DNA of 14,104 nucleotides. Source: Acidobacteriota bacterium (GTDB taxonomy: Bacteria > Acidobacteriota > Terriglobia > Terriglobales > Acidobacteriaceae). The stretch is taken from positions 1-14,104 of the forward strand of contig JAGWML010000050.1 in the NCBI GenBank assembly GCA_028873155.1, given 5' to 3'. Each line of letters opens with the position of its first letter. Position 1 is the stretch's first letter. The position numbers and the translations under genes were made by a program. This document shows, piece by piece, positions 1-7,014 of the stretch. The notes under the pieces were generated by a model, which was given only the letters and a program-made list of their open reading frames with translations, was not told the DNA's origin and did not search any database.

Positions 1-1
1 T

Positions 2-181
2 GAAATCAGCAGCATCGCGGATTCATTGGACGCGAGAATTCAACAGCCCATCATCCGTCAAAACCGCTGGCGCGCGCCGGTGCTTGTGCCCCTCGGCAAG
101 CCTACCGTCGTCTTCAAGTCCGACTCGCTCGACAGCAAGGGCAGCCTGCAGGTCACCGTCACAGCCACACCGCTGGAGTAG
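2..181 (+). CDS. C-terminal end of an unidentified protein (partial at window edge)
   Basis: An open frame enters from the left edge and runs 59 codons to TAG at 179-181. Codon third positions are mostly G or C, as in real genes of this window. The visible part has a basic stretch (QNRWRAPVLVPLGKP) and then alternating hydrophobic and polar residues (VVFKSDS, LQVTVTATPLE), which suggests a terminal beta-rich domain. No motif identifies a family. The start lies outside the window. The reading frame is convincing; the function is unknown. Confidence 0.55.
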   Translation, partial: EISSIADSLDARIQQPIIRQNRWRAPVLVPLGKPTVVFKSDSLDSKGSLQVTVTATPLE

Positions 182-213
182 AAGCCCGTTTGCGATCCCC
201 TATCCGGCCCGTT

Positions 214-229
214 CCCGCTCCAGAGCGGG
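214..229 (+). terminator. GC-rich hairpin after the partial gene, possible terminator
   Basis: CCCGCT, loop CCAG, AGCGGG forms a perfect 6-bp stem 33 bases after the stop at 181. No T-run follows on either strand. It may be a weak or factor-assisted terminator between the convergent genes at 2-181 and 342-920. Confidence 0.25.
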
Positions 230-341
230 CCATCGAGTTGCATGCCGTGCATGGACATTCCGAAGGCGTGCGCATCTGCATCATCCGGATCGCCCTCAGA
301 AAGTTCCATGCGGATTCTTTAGCGTTCCGGTTGCTCTGATC

Positions 342-920
342 TCAGAAATTCCACACCAGCCCTGTCGAGAGCCGGCCGAAGTTCGTAGGCAGGTTTGTGT
401 TGTAGACCGGCTGCAGCGTCGTAAGGTTCTGGATGAGCTGAAAATACGAGTACTGGTAGCCTCCATCCACGCGCCACGCAAATCGCTTCGAGATCGGGGT
501 ATCCACTCCGCCGCCCATGAAAGCGACAAACGACGCCGTCTGGCCCGGCGTCTGGTTGGCGCCCCAGAAGCGGTTCAGTCCGCCGTCGCCGCCCAACCCC
601 TCCACATACAGCGTCTCGCGCCCGAACCTGTGGCTGTATTCGCCGCCGCCCATAATAAAGTACGCGTGCTGCGGCGCGTTCAGATTCGTCCCGCGATAGC
701 CCGTCGTATCCACCTTGAAGCGCAGCCCGTGCCACGCAGGGAACGCGAACGAGAAGTCCCATCCATTCAGCGGCTGATGCGAACCGGCTACGCCGTTGAA
801 CGAGTTCGACAGATAGCTATAGCCCGCAAACATCTGATAGCGAGCCTGCGCCGCGCACTCGGCAGGCGCCATCGAAGCCACAACCACCGTTACCAGAAAA
901 CCAAGCAGGAATCTCCGCAT
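342..920 (-). CDS. Small outer-membrane beta-barrel protein (OmpA-like barrel)
   Basis: The 192-residue product probably sits in the outer membrane as an eight-stranded barrel; its specific role is unknown. Residues 1-26 form a classical signal peptide: MRR, a hydrophobic core, then small residues with a likely cut after AQA. The mature part opens with YQMFAGYSYLSNSF, typical of the first strand of OmpA-like barrels, and continues as alternating aromatic and polar strands (FAWRVDGGYQYSYF). It ends in LVWNF, the C-terminal Phe signature for outer-membrane insertion. The frame continues upstream to 1025, but the ATG at 918-920 is preferred because AGAGGGGG lies just before it and the signal peptide starts there. 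Barrel class is confident; subfamily is not. Confidence 0.8.
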   Translation of the reverse strand: MRRFLLGFLVTVVVASMAPAECAAQARYQMFAGYSYLSNSFNGVAGSHQPLNGWDFSFAFPAWHGLRFKVDTTGYRGTNLNAPQHAYFIMGGGEYSHRFGRETLYVEGLGGDGGLNRFWGANQTPGQTASFVAFMGGGVDTPISKRFAWRVDGGYQYSYFQLIQNLTTLQPVYNTNLPTNFGRLSTGLVWNF

Positions 921-1253
921 CTGCCCCCTCTCAACCTGCAACCCTTTCATCCTAGAGCATAACCAGAGAAGGTGTACCCCGGCCAAGGGGATCGCAGTTT
1001 GCCGCTCCCCGATGGTCGCGTCCACTCAGAGGAAGAGGCCCACGACACCGCATCTCTGGTTTTTGATGTATCTGCTCTCCGATTCCCTGCGGAAGCTGAA
1101 AGCGCTTCACCAACCTTCTGCCAAACCCTGCGCGGTACGCCGAAGATTCACCTCGCTGCTGAGCACTCCCAGTGCTATGCTACTTGCGCTGTCTTCCGGC
1201 TGCCAGGCCGGGACCACGCATTTCCATCCCCCCCCCAGGTAAAGGAGAACATC
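921..1253. other. Gene-free stretch between a barrel gene (-) and a broken small gene (+)
   Basis: This 333-base stretch should hold divergent promoters. Several frames are open on the + strand, but their translations are rich in Ser, Pro, Arg and His, lack ribosome binding sites and resemble no protein. TATGCT at 1177-1182 resembles a -10 box for the + strand, without a convincing -35. A run of nine C lies at 1228-1236. I see nothing else I can support. Confidence 0.4.
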
Positions 1254-1433
1254 ATGGGAATTCTCTAAGAAGCAGCGGGCGCATTCGCCGCCGTGGAGGG
1301 AGTGAAGAAACTGGATCCGAACGCGGGCATCCTTACCGAAGGGGTTGCCGCAATCGCAGGGTTCGAGGGTACAAAAGAGATCACTGAGCTCATTGATAAG
1401 AAGGAAGAGGAGAAGTCGGACTCAAACGGTTAA
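1254..1433 (+). pseudogene. Small gene of unknown function interrupted by in-frame TAA at codon 5
   Basis: A strong ribosome binding site (AAAGGAG at 1241-1247) sits seven bases before ATG 1254. Translation gives MGIL, then TAA at 1266-1268. The same frame then stays open for 54 codons to TAA 1431-1433. The downstream part reads as a real protein: EAAGAFAAVEGVKKLDPNAG, a hydrophobic Ala/Gly-rich middle (GVAAIAGFEG) and a charged tail (ELIDKKEEEKSDSNG). Intact it would be about 59 residues. One base change (for example GAA, AAA or CAA to TAA) would explain the break. A restart at GTG 1293 is possible but lacks a binding site. Sequencing error is another explanation. No family recognised. Confidence 0.5.
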
Positions 1434-1493
1434 AGATTCCCTCCCGATTGCGTCGAGTGGAATCGTCCTTCTTTCGCGTGTCAGAAAACAGAA

Positions 1494-1527
1494 GCGGCTC
1501 GATCTCCCTGCAAGGGGGTCGAGCCGC
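1494..1527. terminator. Bidirectional intrinsic terminator
   Basis: GCGGCTCGA and TCGAGCCGC form a perfect 9-bp outer stem. CTCCC and GGGGG extend it inside, with one bulged T and a TGCAA loop. On the - strand it is followed by TTCTGTTTTCTG, so it should end transcripts of the Bax-inhibitor family gene whose stop is at 1594. On the + strand GTTCTTCTTG follows, so it can also end the broken small gene that stops at 1433. Confidence 0.8.
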
Positions 1528-1593
1528 GTTCTTCTTGCGTCAGATTCCAAGGGCGAAACTGCCCTGCGGCACACAGCCGAAGCGAGTTTGCGC

Positions 1594-2364
1594 TCAGTTG
1601 CGGTCGCGCATCTTCGAGAGCAGCCGCAGAATCTCCAGGTACAGCCACACCAGGGTCACCATGATGCCGAAGGCGCCGTACCACTCCATGTAGCGCGGCG
1701 CTCCGTAGGCCACACCCTGCTCAATGAAGTCGAAGTCCAGCACCAGGTTCAGCGCGGCGATCGCCACAATGAACAGGCTGATGCCAATCCCCAGCATCCC
1801 GGAGCCATTCACCGCCGAGAAGTGCACGCCGAAGAATCCCAGCAGCATCTGCGCCAGGTAAAAGACCATGATGCCGCCCGTCGCCGCAATCACGCCGAGG
1901 CGGAACTTCTGCGTCACGCGGATGATGCGCGCGCTGTAGGCCAGCAGCAAAACAAACAGCGTGCCAAACGTCAGCCCCACCGCCTGAATCCCGATGCCCG
2001 GATAGCGCACATCAAACATCGCCGACGTGCCGCCCAGAAAGAGCCCTTCCAGCAGCGCATAAATCGGCGCCGTCGCCGGCGACCACTCCTTCTTGAAGAT
2101 GGTCACCATCGCTGCGATGAATCCGCCGATGCCGCCCAGCAACATCATCGGAGCCACAGCACTCATGTCGCGCGACTGCAGGAACAAGTGCCACGTCCAG
2201 GCCGCCGTCGCCAGCGCGCACACCAGCAGAATGCCGGTCTTGTGGACTGTCCCGTTCAGGGTCATCCGATCCGCTGCATCAATCGTGCCGCCATATCCGC
2301 TTCCCGCCAGCCGGCGAAACGTCTCGTCGCCCAGCGCCGGATTGGATGTCTTCATCAGGGCCAT
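1594..2364 (-). CDS. Bax inhibitor-1 / YccA-YetJ family membrane protein
   Basis: A 256-residue integral membrane protein of the BI-1 family (bacterial members such as B. subtilis YetJ are pH-sensitive calcium leak channels). The first 43 residues are cytosolic (NPALGDETFRRLAG), as in the larger bacterial BaxI_1 subgroup. About seven hydrophobic segments follow, near residues 44-63, 70-90, 101-117, 127-147, 155-180, 189-211 and 228-249. Family signatures are PIYALLEGLFLGG (residues 100-112) and LVLDFDFIE (207-215), whose Asp pair matches the conserved acidic sensor of BI-1 channels. GGAGG lies seven bases before ATG 2364, supporting this start over Met4. It lies 146 bases behind the acyl-CoA dehydrogenase stop and is probably a separate unit. 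Family sure; ion and role inferred. Confidence 0.9.
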   Translation of the reverse strand: MALMKTSNPALGDETFRRLAGSGYGGTIDAADRMTLNGTVHKTGILLVCALATAAWTWHLFLQSRDMSAVAPMMLLGGIGGFIAAMVTIFKKEWSPATAPIYALLEGLFLGGTSAMFDVRYPGIGIQAVGLTFGTLFVLLLAYSARIIRVTQKFRLGVIAATGGIMVFYLAQMLLGFFGVHFSAVNGSGMLGIGISLFIVAIAALNLVLDFDFIEQGVAYGAPRYMEWYGAFGIMVTLVWLYLEILRLLSKMRDRN

Positions 2365-2446
2365 GCAAATTCCTCCATACCACCAGACGGGCTCCGGTTT
2401 ACCTCACTGCGTTGCTGCAGGCAAACTCAGAAAGCTGTCCTCTACC

Positions 2447-2474
2447 ATTCTAAGACGCGGCATCCCACTCAAAA
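2447..2474 (-). promoter_or_regulatory. Possible promoter of the BI-1 family gene
   Basis: On the - strand, TAGAAT (2452-2447) resembles a -10 box. TTTTGA (2474-2469) lies 16 bases upstream as a poor -35. It is in the 146-base spacer between the acyl-CoA dehydrogenase stop and ATG 2364. The match is weak. Confidence 0.25.
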
Positions 2475-2510
2475 GGTGCGAGCCCGGCTCTCACCCGCCC
2501 GCCTTCCATC

Positions 2511-4310
2511 TCACAGGGGATACTTCTGCGCCTCCACACACCGGCGCGCCACGGACCGGCTCAGCGCCACCCCATCCGCCGGCTCCATCCGCGCCAACCG
2601 CCGCAGAATCACCAGTTGCGTGCGCAGCGTATCGCCCTCGCCGCAGGCTGCCAACACCCGCTTGGCCGCCTGGTCGCACTGTGCCATCGCCTCCTCGGCC
2701 AGCATGCCGGTCATCTCTGCCGCCACCTTTGCCTGGCTCCGCCTCGCGGCATCCAGCTTGCGCGCGCGCAGCAGCGCAGACTCCAGCGCGTAAACCTGCG
2801 CGATGCTGTCCGCCAGATCCGCCATCACCTCCTGCTGTTCTTCCAGGCCGGCCATAAAGCGCTGGCTCGCCACGCCTGCCGCAAACAGCGCCATCTTCCG
2901 CGTCGCCGCCAGCACTGCCGCCTCATGCGCCAGCGGCTCGCCCGCATCGCCCGCGCCGTCGAGCGAAGGCGGCTGCATTACCTCATCCATGAGCTTCTTG
3001 ATGGCCCCCAGCAGCGGCAGCTTGCCCGCCATCGCGCGCTTCATCAGCCAGCCCGTCACAATCAGGCGGTTGATCTCGTTCGTCCCCTCAAAGATCCGGT
3101 TAATCCGCGCATCACGATAGAAGCGCTCCGCCGGATAGTGCTCCACGTAGCCGTAGCCGCCCATTACGGCCACCAGCTCGTCGGAGACCAGGCTGAGCAT
3201 CTCCGATCCGTAGATCTTCAGAATCGAGCACTCCACGGCATACTCTTCAATGCGCCGCTGAATCTCTCGCGGCTCATGCGCCTTGTCCGCGCTCAGTTCG
3301 CTCATCGCCGCATCCATCAGGCCCGCCGTGCGGTACGCCATCGACTCCGTCGCGTAAAGCCGCGCCGCGCTCGCCGCAATCTTCCGTTGGATCAGGCCAA
3401 ACTCCGCAATGGGCTTGCCAAAGGCCATCCGCTCCCTGGCATAGCGAATCATCTCCGCCAGGCCGTGCCGCGCCCCGCCCACGCAGGCCACGCCCAGCTT
3501 GAAGCGTCCCACGTTCAGCACGTTGAAGGCGATGTGGTGACCCTTGCCCGGCTCGCCCAGCAGGTTCTCCGCAGGCACCTTGCAATCCGCCAGCACCAGC
3601 GGGCAGGTCGACGAGCCGCGAATCCCCAGCTTGTGCTCCTCGGCTCCCACCGTCAGTCCCGGCGTGTCGCGCTCGATCACAAATGCCGAAAACTTCTCCC
3701 CGTCTATCTTGGCAAAGACCGTGTAAAGCCCGGCGATCGCCGCGTTCGTGATCCACATCTTCTCGCCGTTCAGCGTGTAACTCTTGCCATCGGCGGAGAG
3801 CGTCGCCCGCGTGCGAATATTCATCGCGTCCGAGCCGGAGCTTGCCTCCGACAGCCCATACGCGCCGATCCACTCCGCCGTCGCCAGCTTCGGCAGGTAG
3901 CGCTGCTTCTGCTCTTCTGTGCCGTACCAGATCAGCGGCAGCGACGCGATGCCGATGTGCGCGCCAAACGCCGTCGAAAAGCTGGCCAGCGTGGAGATGT
4001 GGTCCGTGATGAGCGTCGAGCTCACCTTGTCCAAGCCCATCCCGCCATACTCCTCGGGAATATCCACCGCCGTCAGCCCCAGCTCGCCCGCCTTGCGCAG
4101 CAGCCCCGGCAGCACGCCCGGCTTCTTCGCCTCAATCTCCTCGAACGCAGGCATCACCTCATGTTCGGCAAATTCAGCAGCGGTCGAGGCAATCTGCCGC
4201 TGCTCCTCGTTGATGTCTTCCGGCGTGAACACCTCCGCCGGCATCCGGTCTTCCAGCAAAAAACTGCCGCCCGCGGCGGCCATGACAGCAGATAAAGTGG
4301 TCGAAGACAT
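2511..4310 (-). CDS. Acyl-CoA dehydrogenase, long FadE / VLCAD type
   Basis: An FAD flavoenzyme for the first step of fatty-acid beta-oxidation (acyl-CoA to trans-2-enoyl-CoA). At 599 residues it is much longer than the usual ~380, matching B. subtilis FadE and mitochondrial VLCAD/ACAD9, which carry an extra C-terminal helical domain. The N-terminal helical domain spans about 30-145; the middle beta domain holds YGLSEASSGSD (151-161) and the FAD-contact stretch KMWITNA (184-190). The C-terminal domain holds RMAFGKP (294-300), GGYGYVEHYPAERFYRDARI (384-403) and RIFEGTNEINR (405-415), where E408 aligns with the catalytic Glu of MCAD (E376). The extra domain follows from about 430. AGGAGG is only two bases before ATG 4310, a tight spacing; Met10 lacks a binding site. 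No other beta-oxidation gene is near. Chain-length preference is inference. Confidence 0.93.
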   Translation of the reverse strand: MSSTTLSAVMAAAGGSFLLEDRMPAEVFTPEDINEEQRQIASTAAEFAEHEVMPAFEEIEAKKPGVLPGLLRKAGELGLTAVDIPEEYGGMGLDKVSSTLITDHISTLASFSTAFGAHIGIASLPLIWYGTEEQKQRYLPKLATAEWIGAYGLSEASSGSDAMNIRTRATLSADGKSYTLNGEKMWITNAAIAGLYTVFAKIDGEKFSAFVIERDTPGLTVGAEEHKLGIRGSSTCPLVLADCKVPAENLLGEPGKGHHIAFNVLNVGRFKLGVACVGGARHGLAEMIRYARERMAFGKPIAEFGLIQRKIAASAARLYATESMAYRTAGLMDAAMSELSADKAHEPREIQRRIEEYAVECSILKIYGSEMLSLVSDELVAVMGGYGYVEHYPAERFYRDARINRIFEGTNEINRLIVTGWLMKRAMAGKLPLLGAIKKLMDEVMQPPSLDGAGDAGEPLAHEAAVLAATRKMALFAAGVASQRFMAGLEEQQEVMADLADSIAQVYALESALLRARKLDAARRSQAKVAAEMTGMLAEEAMAQCDQAAKRVLAACGEGDTLRTQLVILRRLARMEPADGVALSRSVARRCVEAQKYPL

Positions 4311-4328
4311 ACGCCTCCTGACTGTGAA

Positions 4329-4358
4329 ACATTACGCCAACTCCGCGTTGGCCTGCAA
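4329..4358 (-). promoter_or_regulatory. Putative promoter with palindromic operator for the acyl-CoA dehydrogenase
   Basis: Reading the - strand, TTGCAG (4358-4353) and TAATGT (4334-4329) are 18 bases apart and resemble -35 and -10 boxes, placing the start of transcription about 12 bases before ATG 4310. The whole spacer is taken up by a perfect dyad, GCCAAC-N5-GTTGGC (4336-4352). A dyad between the boxes is a usual place for a repressor such as a TetR-type fatty-acid regulator. The regulator itself is not in the window. Confidence 0.45.
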
Positions 4359-4393
4359 CCGACCGCAGGCTCATCGGCTCGCGCTCCATCGCG

Positions 4394-4399
4394 TACAAT
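4394..4399 (+). promoter_or_regulatory. Possible -10 box upstream of the GT2 gene
   Basis: TACAAT (consensus TATAAT) lies about 105 bases before the chosen start of the glycosyltransferase. I see no good -35. The same hexamer is found before guaB (7795) and the TMEM175-type gene (10615). Confidence 0.3.
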
Positions 4400-4504
4400 T
4401 GCCTTGATCTCAGTCGTGGAGGCCCTGCCCTGTTCGCCTCGCTTGCCGCTAGTTTCAAAGGCTCTGCTGCACTGTCCGGCGTCCTTTTTCGTCTCGCCCC
4501 GGCA

Positions 4505-6115
4505 TTGTCCGTATTCGCGCCCCAGAACGGTCTGCGTCACTACCTCAAGATGCAGTATGCCGACCAGACCTTTCGCGGCCTCTATCACTGGAACTGGTTC
4601 GATCTCACGCTGCTCATCCCCTACTTCGCCGTAATGATCGTCCTCTCCATCTACGGCATTCACCGCTACACGCTCTGCTACCTCTACTTTAAATACAAGA
4701 AGAACTACAATCCCAACCCGCCGCGCCATTTCGATGAGCTGCCCCGCGTCACTGTGCAGTTGCCCATCTTCAACGAGCAGTTCGTCATTGACCGTCTCGT
4801 GGAAGCCGTCTGCGCCATGGACTATCCGCGCGAAAAGCTGGAGATTCAGGTCCTCGACGACTCGACTGACGAAACGAGGGAGGTCGCATCCGCCATCGTG
4901 GCGCGCTACGCCGCCATGGGCCATCCCATCGTCTACATCCACCGCACCAATCGCCACGGCTTCAAGGCCGGCGCGCTCGACGCGGGCCTCAAAGTCGTCA
5001 AAGGCGAATTTGTCGCCATCTTCGACGCCGACTTCGTCCCACCGACGGACTGGCTCATGCGCGTCATCCACCACTTCGCAGAGCCCGAAATTGGCATGGT
5101 GCAGACCCGCTGGACGCACCTCAATCGCGACTACAGCCTGCTCACGCGCATCGAGGCCATCCTGCTCGACGGCCACTTCGTGCTCGAGCACGGCGCACGC
5201 GCACGCTCCGGCGACTTCTTCAACTTCAACGGCACCGCTGGCATGTGGCGTCGCCAGGCCATCACCGACGGCGGCGGCTGGCAGCACGACACACTCACCG
5301 AAGACACCGACCTCAGCTATCGCTCGCAGATGGCCGGCTGGAAATTCAAATACCTTCCTGACATCGAGTGCCCGTCCGAACTGCCTATCGAGATGACCGC
5401 CTTCAAGACCCAGCAGGCGCGCTGGGCCAAGGGCCTCATCCAGACCAGCATCAAAGTGCTGCCCATGATGTTCCGGTCGAAAGTGCCGCGGCGCATCAAG
5501 ATTGAAGCCGTCTATCACCTCACGGCCAACCTCAGCTATCCGCTCATGGTCATCATGACGGCGCTGCTCATTCCGGCCATGATCGTGCGCTTCTATCAGG
5601 GCTGGTTCCAGATGCTGCTCATCGACTTCCCGCTCTTCACCGCATCCAGCTTCTCCATCGCGGTCTTCTACCTGGTCAGCCAGCGCGAGCTCTATCCGAA
5701 GTCCTGGATGAAGACCTTCCTCTATCTGCCGTTCCTCATGGCGCTCGGCATCGGCCTTACGGTTACCAACACCAAGGCCGTCATGGAGGCCCTGCTCGGC
5801 ATCAAGAGCGCCTTCGTCCGCACGCCCAAGTATCGCGTCGCGCAGAAGGGCGAGAAATCGCAGGCCGCGAAATACCGCAAACGCCTCGTCCTCGCGCCGT
5901 GGATCGAGCTGCTCATCGGCTGTTATTTCTTCCTCGCCATCCTCTACACCTTCACCAACAACAACTTCTTCACCGCGCCGTTTCTTGTGCTTTTCGTCGT
6001 CGGCTACTGGTACACCGGCCTCATGAGCCTGCTGCAGGGCCGCTTCGAGCGCTGGCGCTCCGGCGCGAACACCGATGAGGAGTCCAGCCCCAAGCCCTTT
6101 CCGGTGGGAGTGTAA
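4505..6115 (+). CDS. Membrane GT2 glycosyltransferase, cellulose-synthase-like
   Basis: A processive-type family 2 glycosyltransferase probably polymerising or transferring a sugar from a nucleotide sugar at the inner face of the membrane. A transmembrane helix lies near residues 33-54. The GT-A domain follows with LPIFNE (86-91), LDDSTDE (117-123), FDADF (173-177, the DxD metal site), TEDTD (265-269, catalytic Asp) and QQARW (303-307, the QxxRW motif of processive synthases). About four or five more helices lie from 330 to 515. At 536 residues it lacks the C-terminal PilZ domain of BcsA, and no bcsB, bcsC or cellulase gene is adjacent, so true cellulose synthesis is not supported. The start is TTG 4505: high-GC3 coding begins there. 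ATG 4550 (residue 16) is the alternative; neither has a clear binding site. The stop is followed at once by the brnT remnant. Confidence 0.88.
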   Translation: MSVFAPQNGLRHYLKMQYADQTFRGLYHWNWFDLTLLIPYFAVMIVLSIYGIHRYTLCYLYFKYKKNYNPNPPRHFDELPRVTVQLPIFNEQFVIDRLVEAVCAMDYPREKLEIQVLDDSTDETREVASAIVARYAAMGHPIVYIHRTNRHGFKAGALDAGLKVVKGEFVAIFDADFVPPTDWLMRVIHHFAEPEIGMVQTRWTHLNRDYSLLTRIEAILLDGHFVLEHGARARSGDFFNFNGTAGMWRRQAITDGGGWQHDTLTEDTDLSYRSQMAGWKFKYLPDIECPSELPIEMTAFKTQQARWAKGLIQTSIKVLPMMFRSKVPRRIKIEAVYHLTANLSYPLMVIMTALLIPAMIVRFYQGWFQMLLIDFPLFTASSFSIAVFYLVSQRELYPKSWMKTFLYLPFLMALGIGLTVTNTKAVMEALLGIKSAFVRTPKYRVAQKGEKSQAAKYRKRLVLAPWIELLIGCYFFLAILYTFTNNNFFTAPFLVLFVVGYWYTGLMSLLQGRFERWRSGANTDEESSPKPFPVGV

Positions 6116-6202
6116 GTGCAGCCTCAATCGATTGTGTGGGATCCACGCAAGGCTGAGATCAATCGTGAGAAACATGGTCACACGCGATCCGCTGCCCTAT
6201 AA
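6116..6202 (+). pseudogene. N-terminal remnant of a BrnT-type toxin gene
   Basis: Directly after the glycosyltransferase TAA, GTG 6116 preceded by GGGAG starts a frame reading (M)QPQSIVWDPRKAEINREKHG. This matches the opening of BrnT (DUF497) toxins, a WDxxKxxxNxxKHG pattern: a Trp-Asp strand, then the Asn and Lys-His-Gly at the end of the first helix. BrnT is an RNase toxin of about 90 residues, neutralised by its partner. After KHG (codon ending 6178) the similarity is lost and the frame stops at TAA 6200. In a shifted frame VTRDPL (from 6177) could be a further scrap of the family's DPL region, but that is weak. The matching C-terminal piece lies 1.2 kb downstream at 7421-7537. Confidence 0.55.
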
Positions 6203-6298
6203 AGAGCTAATCAAGTTTGAGTTGTCCGAATAATGGACAAGCGGTAGAGTGGTTCCCGGCGGTGGCCAGAGTGAAGTACACGCGCCGGGATAAAGCAA

Positions 6299-6418
6299 GT
6301 GAACAGTTTCACTCATGTACTAGAACTTATCGCGGATATTCTTGGCATTCTCTATCACGGTCCTAAGTTGATAGAGAAAATCCGCGAGGCGCTGATTCGG
6401 CACACAGCAAGAAAATAG
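6299..6418 (+). CDS. Possible 39-residue small protein
   Basis: GTG 6299 opens a frame of 39 codons ending in TAG 6416-6418. The product would be a short amphipathic helical peptide (VLELIADILGILYHGPKLIE, then KIREALIRHTARK) with a basic C-terminus. GGGA lies nine bases before the GTG, a weak binding site. The same DNA forms a long inverted repeat (6331-6386), so it may be structural rather than coding. No family recognised. Confidence 0.22.
   Translation: MNSFTHVLELIADILGILYHGPKLIEKIREALIRHTARK
6331..6386. repeat. Long imperfect hairpin-forming inverted repeat
   Basis: CGCGGAT (6331-6337) pairs with ATCCGCG (6380-6386). TTCTCTATCA (6348-6357) pairs with TGATAGAGAA (6369-6378) around an 11-base loop. 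A 10-base bulge lies on the left side and one base on the right. All 17 stem pairs are Watson-Crick. Confidence 0.55.
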
Positions 6419-6483
6419 TGCCTTACCGTTCGCCCGGATCGTATACCGGGTCTTGTCCATTTTCGGACGGCTTGTGGGATTCT

Positions 6484-6765
6484 ATGAAAACGTGGGTCTT
6501 GGTTGCTGTTTCAGCGGCTTTCTTGTGCGTGGGACTCGGATCCGGCCTGTTAATTGGCCGTCAATTCCCTGCGCATCATTTTGAGCGGTTCGGAACCGGA
6601 GGTTGCTATTTGCTCGATTCGGCTACCGGGCGAGTGTGCAATCCGTGCAAAGACCCAAAGACACCGAATACCGTGGACCTAAGCGGAATCTGGAATCAAA
6701 ACTCGGCTCCCCAGAAAGACGCAAATGTATCCCAACCTGACCCCATCCCCGCTTGCGAACGATAA
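6484..6765 (+). CDS. Small single-pass membrane or exported protein, unknown function
   Basis: A 93-residue protein. MKTW and a hydrophobic stretch at residues 5-25 (VLVAVSAAFLCVGLGSGLLI) form a signal anchor, so the rest should face the periplasm. The outer part contains CYLLDSATGRVCNPC, a stretch with three Cys, followed by a Pro/Asn/Gln-rich tail ending PIPACER. ATG 6484 is preferred over the in-frame GTG at 6418 because the membrane segment begins there; the binding site is weak (GTGGGATTCT before ATG). Codon third positions are less GC-rich than in the core genes, consistent with acquired DNA. It lies inside the segment that separates the two brnT pieces. No family assigned. Confidence 0.5.
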   Translation: MKTWVLVAVSAAFLCVGLGSGLLIGRQFPAHHFERFGTGGCYLLDSATGRVCNPCKDPKTPNTVDLSGIWNQNSAPQKDANVSQPDPIPACER

Positions 6766-6797
6766 ATCGGCAAACAGCGGGATGACCCACAACTCGT

Positions 6798-6974
6798 TTA
6801 TATCCACTGGCCGAGATTTTTAGCCTTTCGGCGTTTGTCAGACTCCTCCCGAACCTGTTTCTTTGCTTCTCGCTCCGCTTTAAGCCGTGCGCTGAGTTCC
6901 GCCTCGGACAGCGGCGGAGTTTCTAGCATTCGCTTTAAGATATGGTCGAGTTTGTCGTTTCCAGAATCAGCCAT
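6798..6974 (-). CDS. 58-residue charged helical protein, unknown function
   Basis: An ATG-to-TAA frame on the - strand encodes MADSGNDKLDHILKRMLETP, then PPLSEAELSARL and a highly charged stretch (KAEREAKKQVREESDKRRKA) ending NLGQWI. It looks like two helices, the second strongly basic and acidic in alternation, as in coiled-coil or nucleic-acid-binding small proteins. It is the only - strand gene candidate in the 6.2-7.5 kb accessory block. No Shine-Dalgarno is visible before ATG 6974. The protein-like composition is the main support; function unknown. Confidence 0.42.
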   Translation of the reverse strand: MADSGNDKLDHILKRMLETPPLSEAELSARLKAEREAKKQVREESDKRRKAKNLGQWI

Positions 6975-7014
6975 ACGCGTATTCTAGTGTCAGTTTGTGA
7001 AAGGCAGCGAAGTT

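Larger units (their letters stand above)
6224..6468. repeat. Pair of near-identical inverted repeats (6224-6241 and 6452-6468)
   Basis: GTCCGAATAATGGACAAG at 6224-6241 recurs in reverse complement at 6452-6468 (GTCCGAAAATGGACAAG), with one base missing. Each copy is itself an imperfect palindrome (TTGTCC-N7-GGACAA for the left one). The 210 bases between hold a long hairpin and a tiny open frame. The pair may be the ends of a small non-autonomous element, or two operator sites. No transposase and no target duplication are visible. Confidence 0.45.

Noticed and set aside
972..1268. Overlapping + strand open frames before the broken small gene
   Set aside because: Low-complexity translations, no ribosome binding sites and no recognisable domain.
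4505..6115. Cellulose synthase operon
   Set aside because: The GT2 protein lacks a PilZ domain and there is no bcsB, bcsC or bcsZ nearby, so only a cellulose-synthase-like enzyme can be claimed.
4154..6181. 675-codon open frame opposite the glycosyltransferase
   Set aside because: A mirror frame produced by high GC third positions; the + strand has all the GT2 motifs.
6236..6275. tRNA-like D-arm (AGCGGTAGAGTGGTTCCCG)
   Set aside because: No acceptor stem, anticodon arm or TTC arm can be built around it.
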